Origin: Pirellulales bacterium
GTDB taxonomy: Bacteria; Planctomycetota; Planctomycetia; Pirellulales; JAICIG01
Length of the DNA stretch: 58,906 bases
Direction of reading: 5' to 3'
Assembly: GCA_025927475.1 (NCBI GenBank)
Contig: JAICLL010000018.1
Coordinates: forward strand, 1-58,906
A model generated the notes under the pieces. It made no database searches. It had not been told where the DNA came from and saw only the letters and a list, made by a program, of their open reading frames with translations. Each line of letters starts with the position of its first letter. Within the stretch, counting starts at the first letter, position 1. Positions 58,859 through 58,906 of the stretch are shown piece by piece. A program made the translations under genes and the position numbers.

Positions 58859-58906
58859 CGTCTTTCGCTCCGCGAAAGAATCGTTTCTTTCGCGGAGCGA
58901 AAGACG
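58859..58906. repeat. Perfect 22-bp inverted repeat after rplF (family F)
   Basis: CGTCTTTCGCTCCGCGAAAG followed by AA, a 4-nt loop TCGT, and the exact reverse complement to the last base of the window. It would form a very stable hairpin in the middle of the expected spc operon. Its core matches the shorter hairpin at 13810-13829. No U-tract is visible inside the window. Confidence 0.85.

Noticed and set aside
1-58906. tRNA, rRNA or transposase genes
   Set aside because: No cloverleaf-like tRNA with a CCA-type acceptor pattern, no rRNA segment and no transposase motif was noticed on either strand by eye; a tRNA scan would settle this.

Overview
The window reads as a chromosomal segment of a high-GC planctomycete, most likely order Pirellulales. 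This is inferred from the sequence alone. The signs are a secreted sulfatase with a C-T-P-S-R formylglycine motif, NPCBM-type domains, HtrA/PDZ proteins, short N-terminal N-P-Y-Q-S-P motifs, many long secreted coiled-coil proteins of unknown function, short palindromic repeats between (and inside) genes, and frequent GTG/TTG starts with ATGA overlaps. No tRNA, rRNA, CRISPR array, insertion sequence or prophage was recognised.

Layout. (1) 1-1025: tail of a Gly/Tyr-rich protein and two small unknown genes. (2) 1127-10308, all minus strand: a 27-residue membrane microprotein, an OmpR-type response regulator, its sensor kinase, then a tripartite RND efflux system (lipoprotein adaptor, HAE1-type pump, outer-membrane lipoprotein channel). 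(3) 10537-17363: a small secreted protein, a large orphan PAS/GAF kinase, an OsmC-like protein, a sulfotransferase bracketed by inverted ~69-bp repeats, and an AsmA-like anchored protein. (4) 17400-29431: a decayed gene, a sulfatase, a lipoprotein, a GT39-like membrane glycosyltransferase interrupted in frame by palindromic repeats, an ATP-grasp ligase of the D-Ala-D-Ala ligase type, a monooxygenase-like small protein, an OleC-like AMP ligase, an HDOD protein with a degenerate GGDEF domain, a nitrilase-family amidohydrolase, and smaller unknowns. (5) 29480-49011: two minus-strand operons (8 and 4 genes) that encode a secreted or envelope system I cannot match to any described one. (6) 50635-58906: a promoter, leader and the S10-spc ribosomal protein operon from rpsJ to rplF, continuing past the window edge.

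The candidate undescribed system is region 5. Both operons carry the same cassette in the same order: a long coiled-coil protein, then a protein ending in a W-x-x-L-P-P ... F-P-x-H-Y ... L-A-x-E motif, then an Sm-like/NPCBM protein. The larger operon adds a DUF4175-like three-helix membrane anchor, a HEAT-like protein, one HtrA protease with an intact His-Asp-Ser triad and two HtrA-like proteins that have lost all three catalytic residues. Genes are joined by ATGA/TGATG/TAATG overlaps, so they are probably translated together and act together at the cell envelope.

A second theme is how repeats invade genes here. In three ATGA-coupled genes of region 5 a dispersed palindromic repeat lies, in frame, between the fixed start codon and the signal-peptide core. 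A glycosyltransferase gene carries a ~360-bp in-frame cluster of such repeats. Separately, several ribosomal-protein spacers consist of short tandem arrays that begin at the stop codon of the upstream gene.
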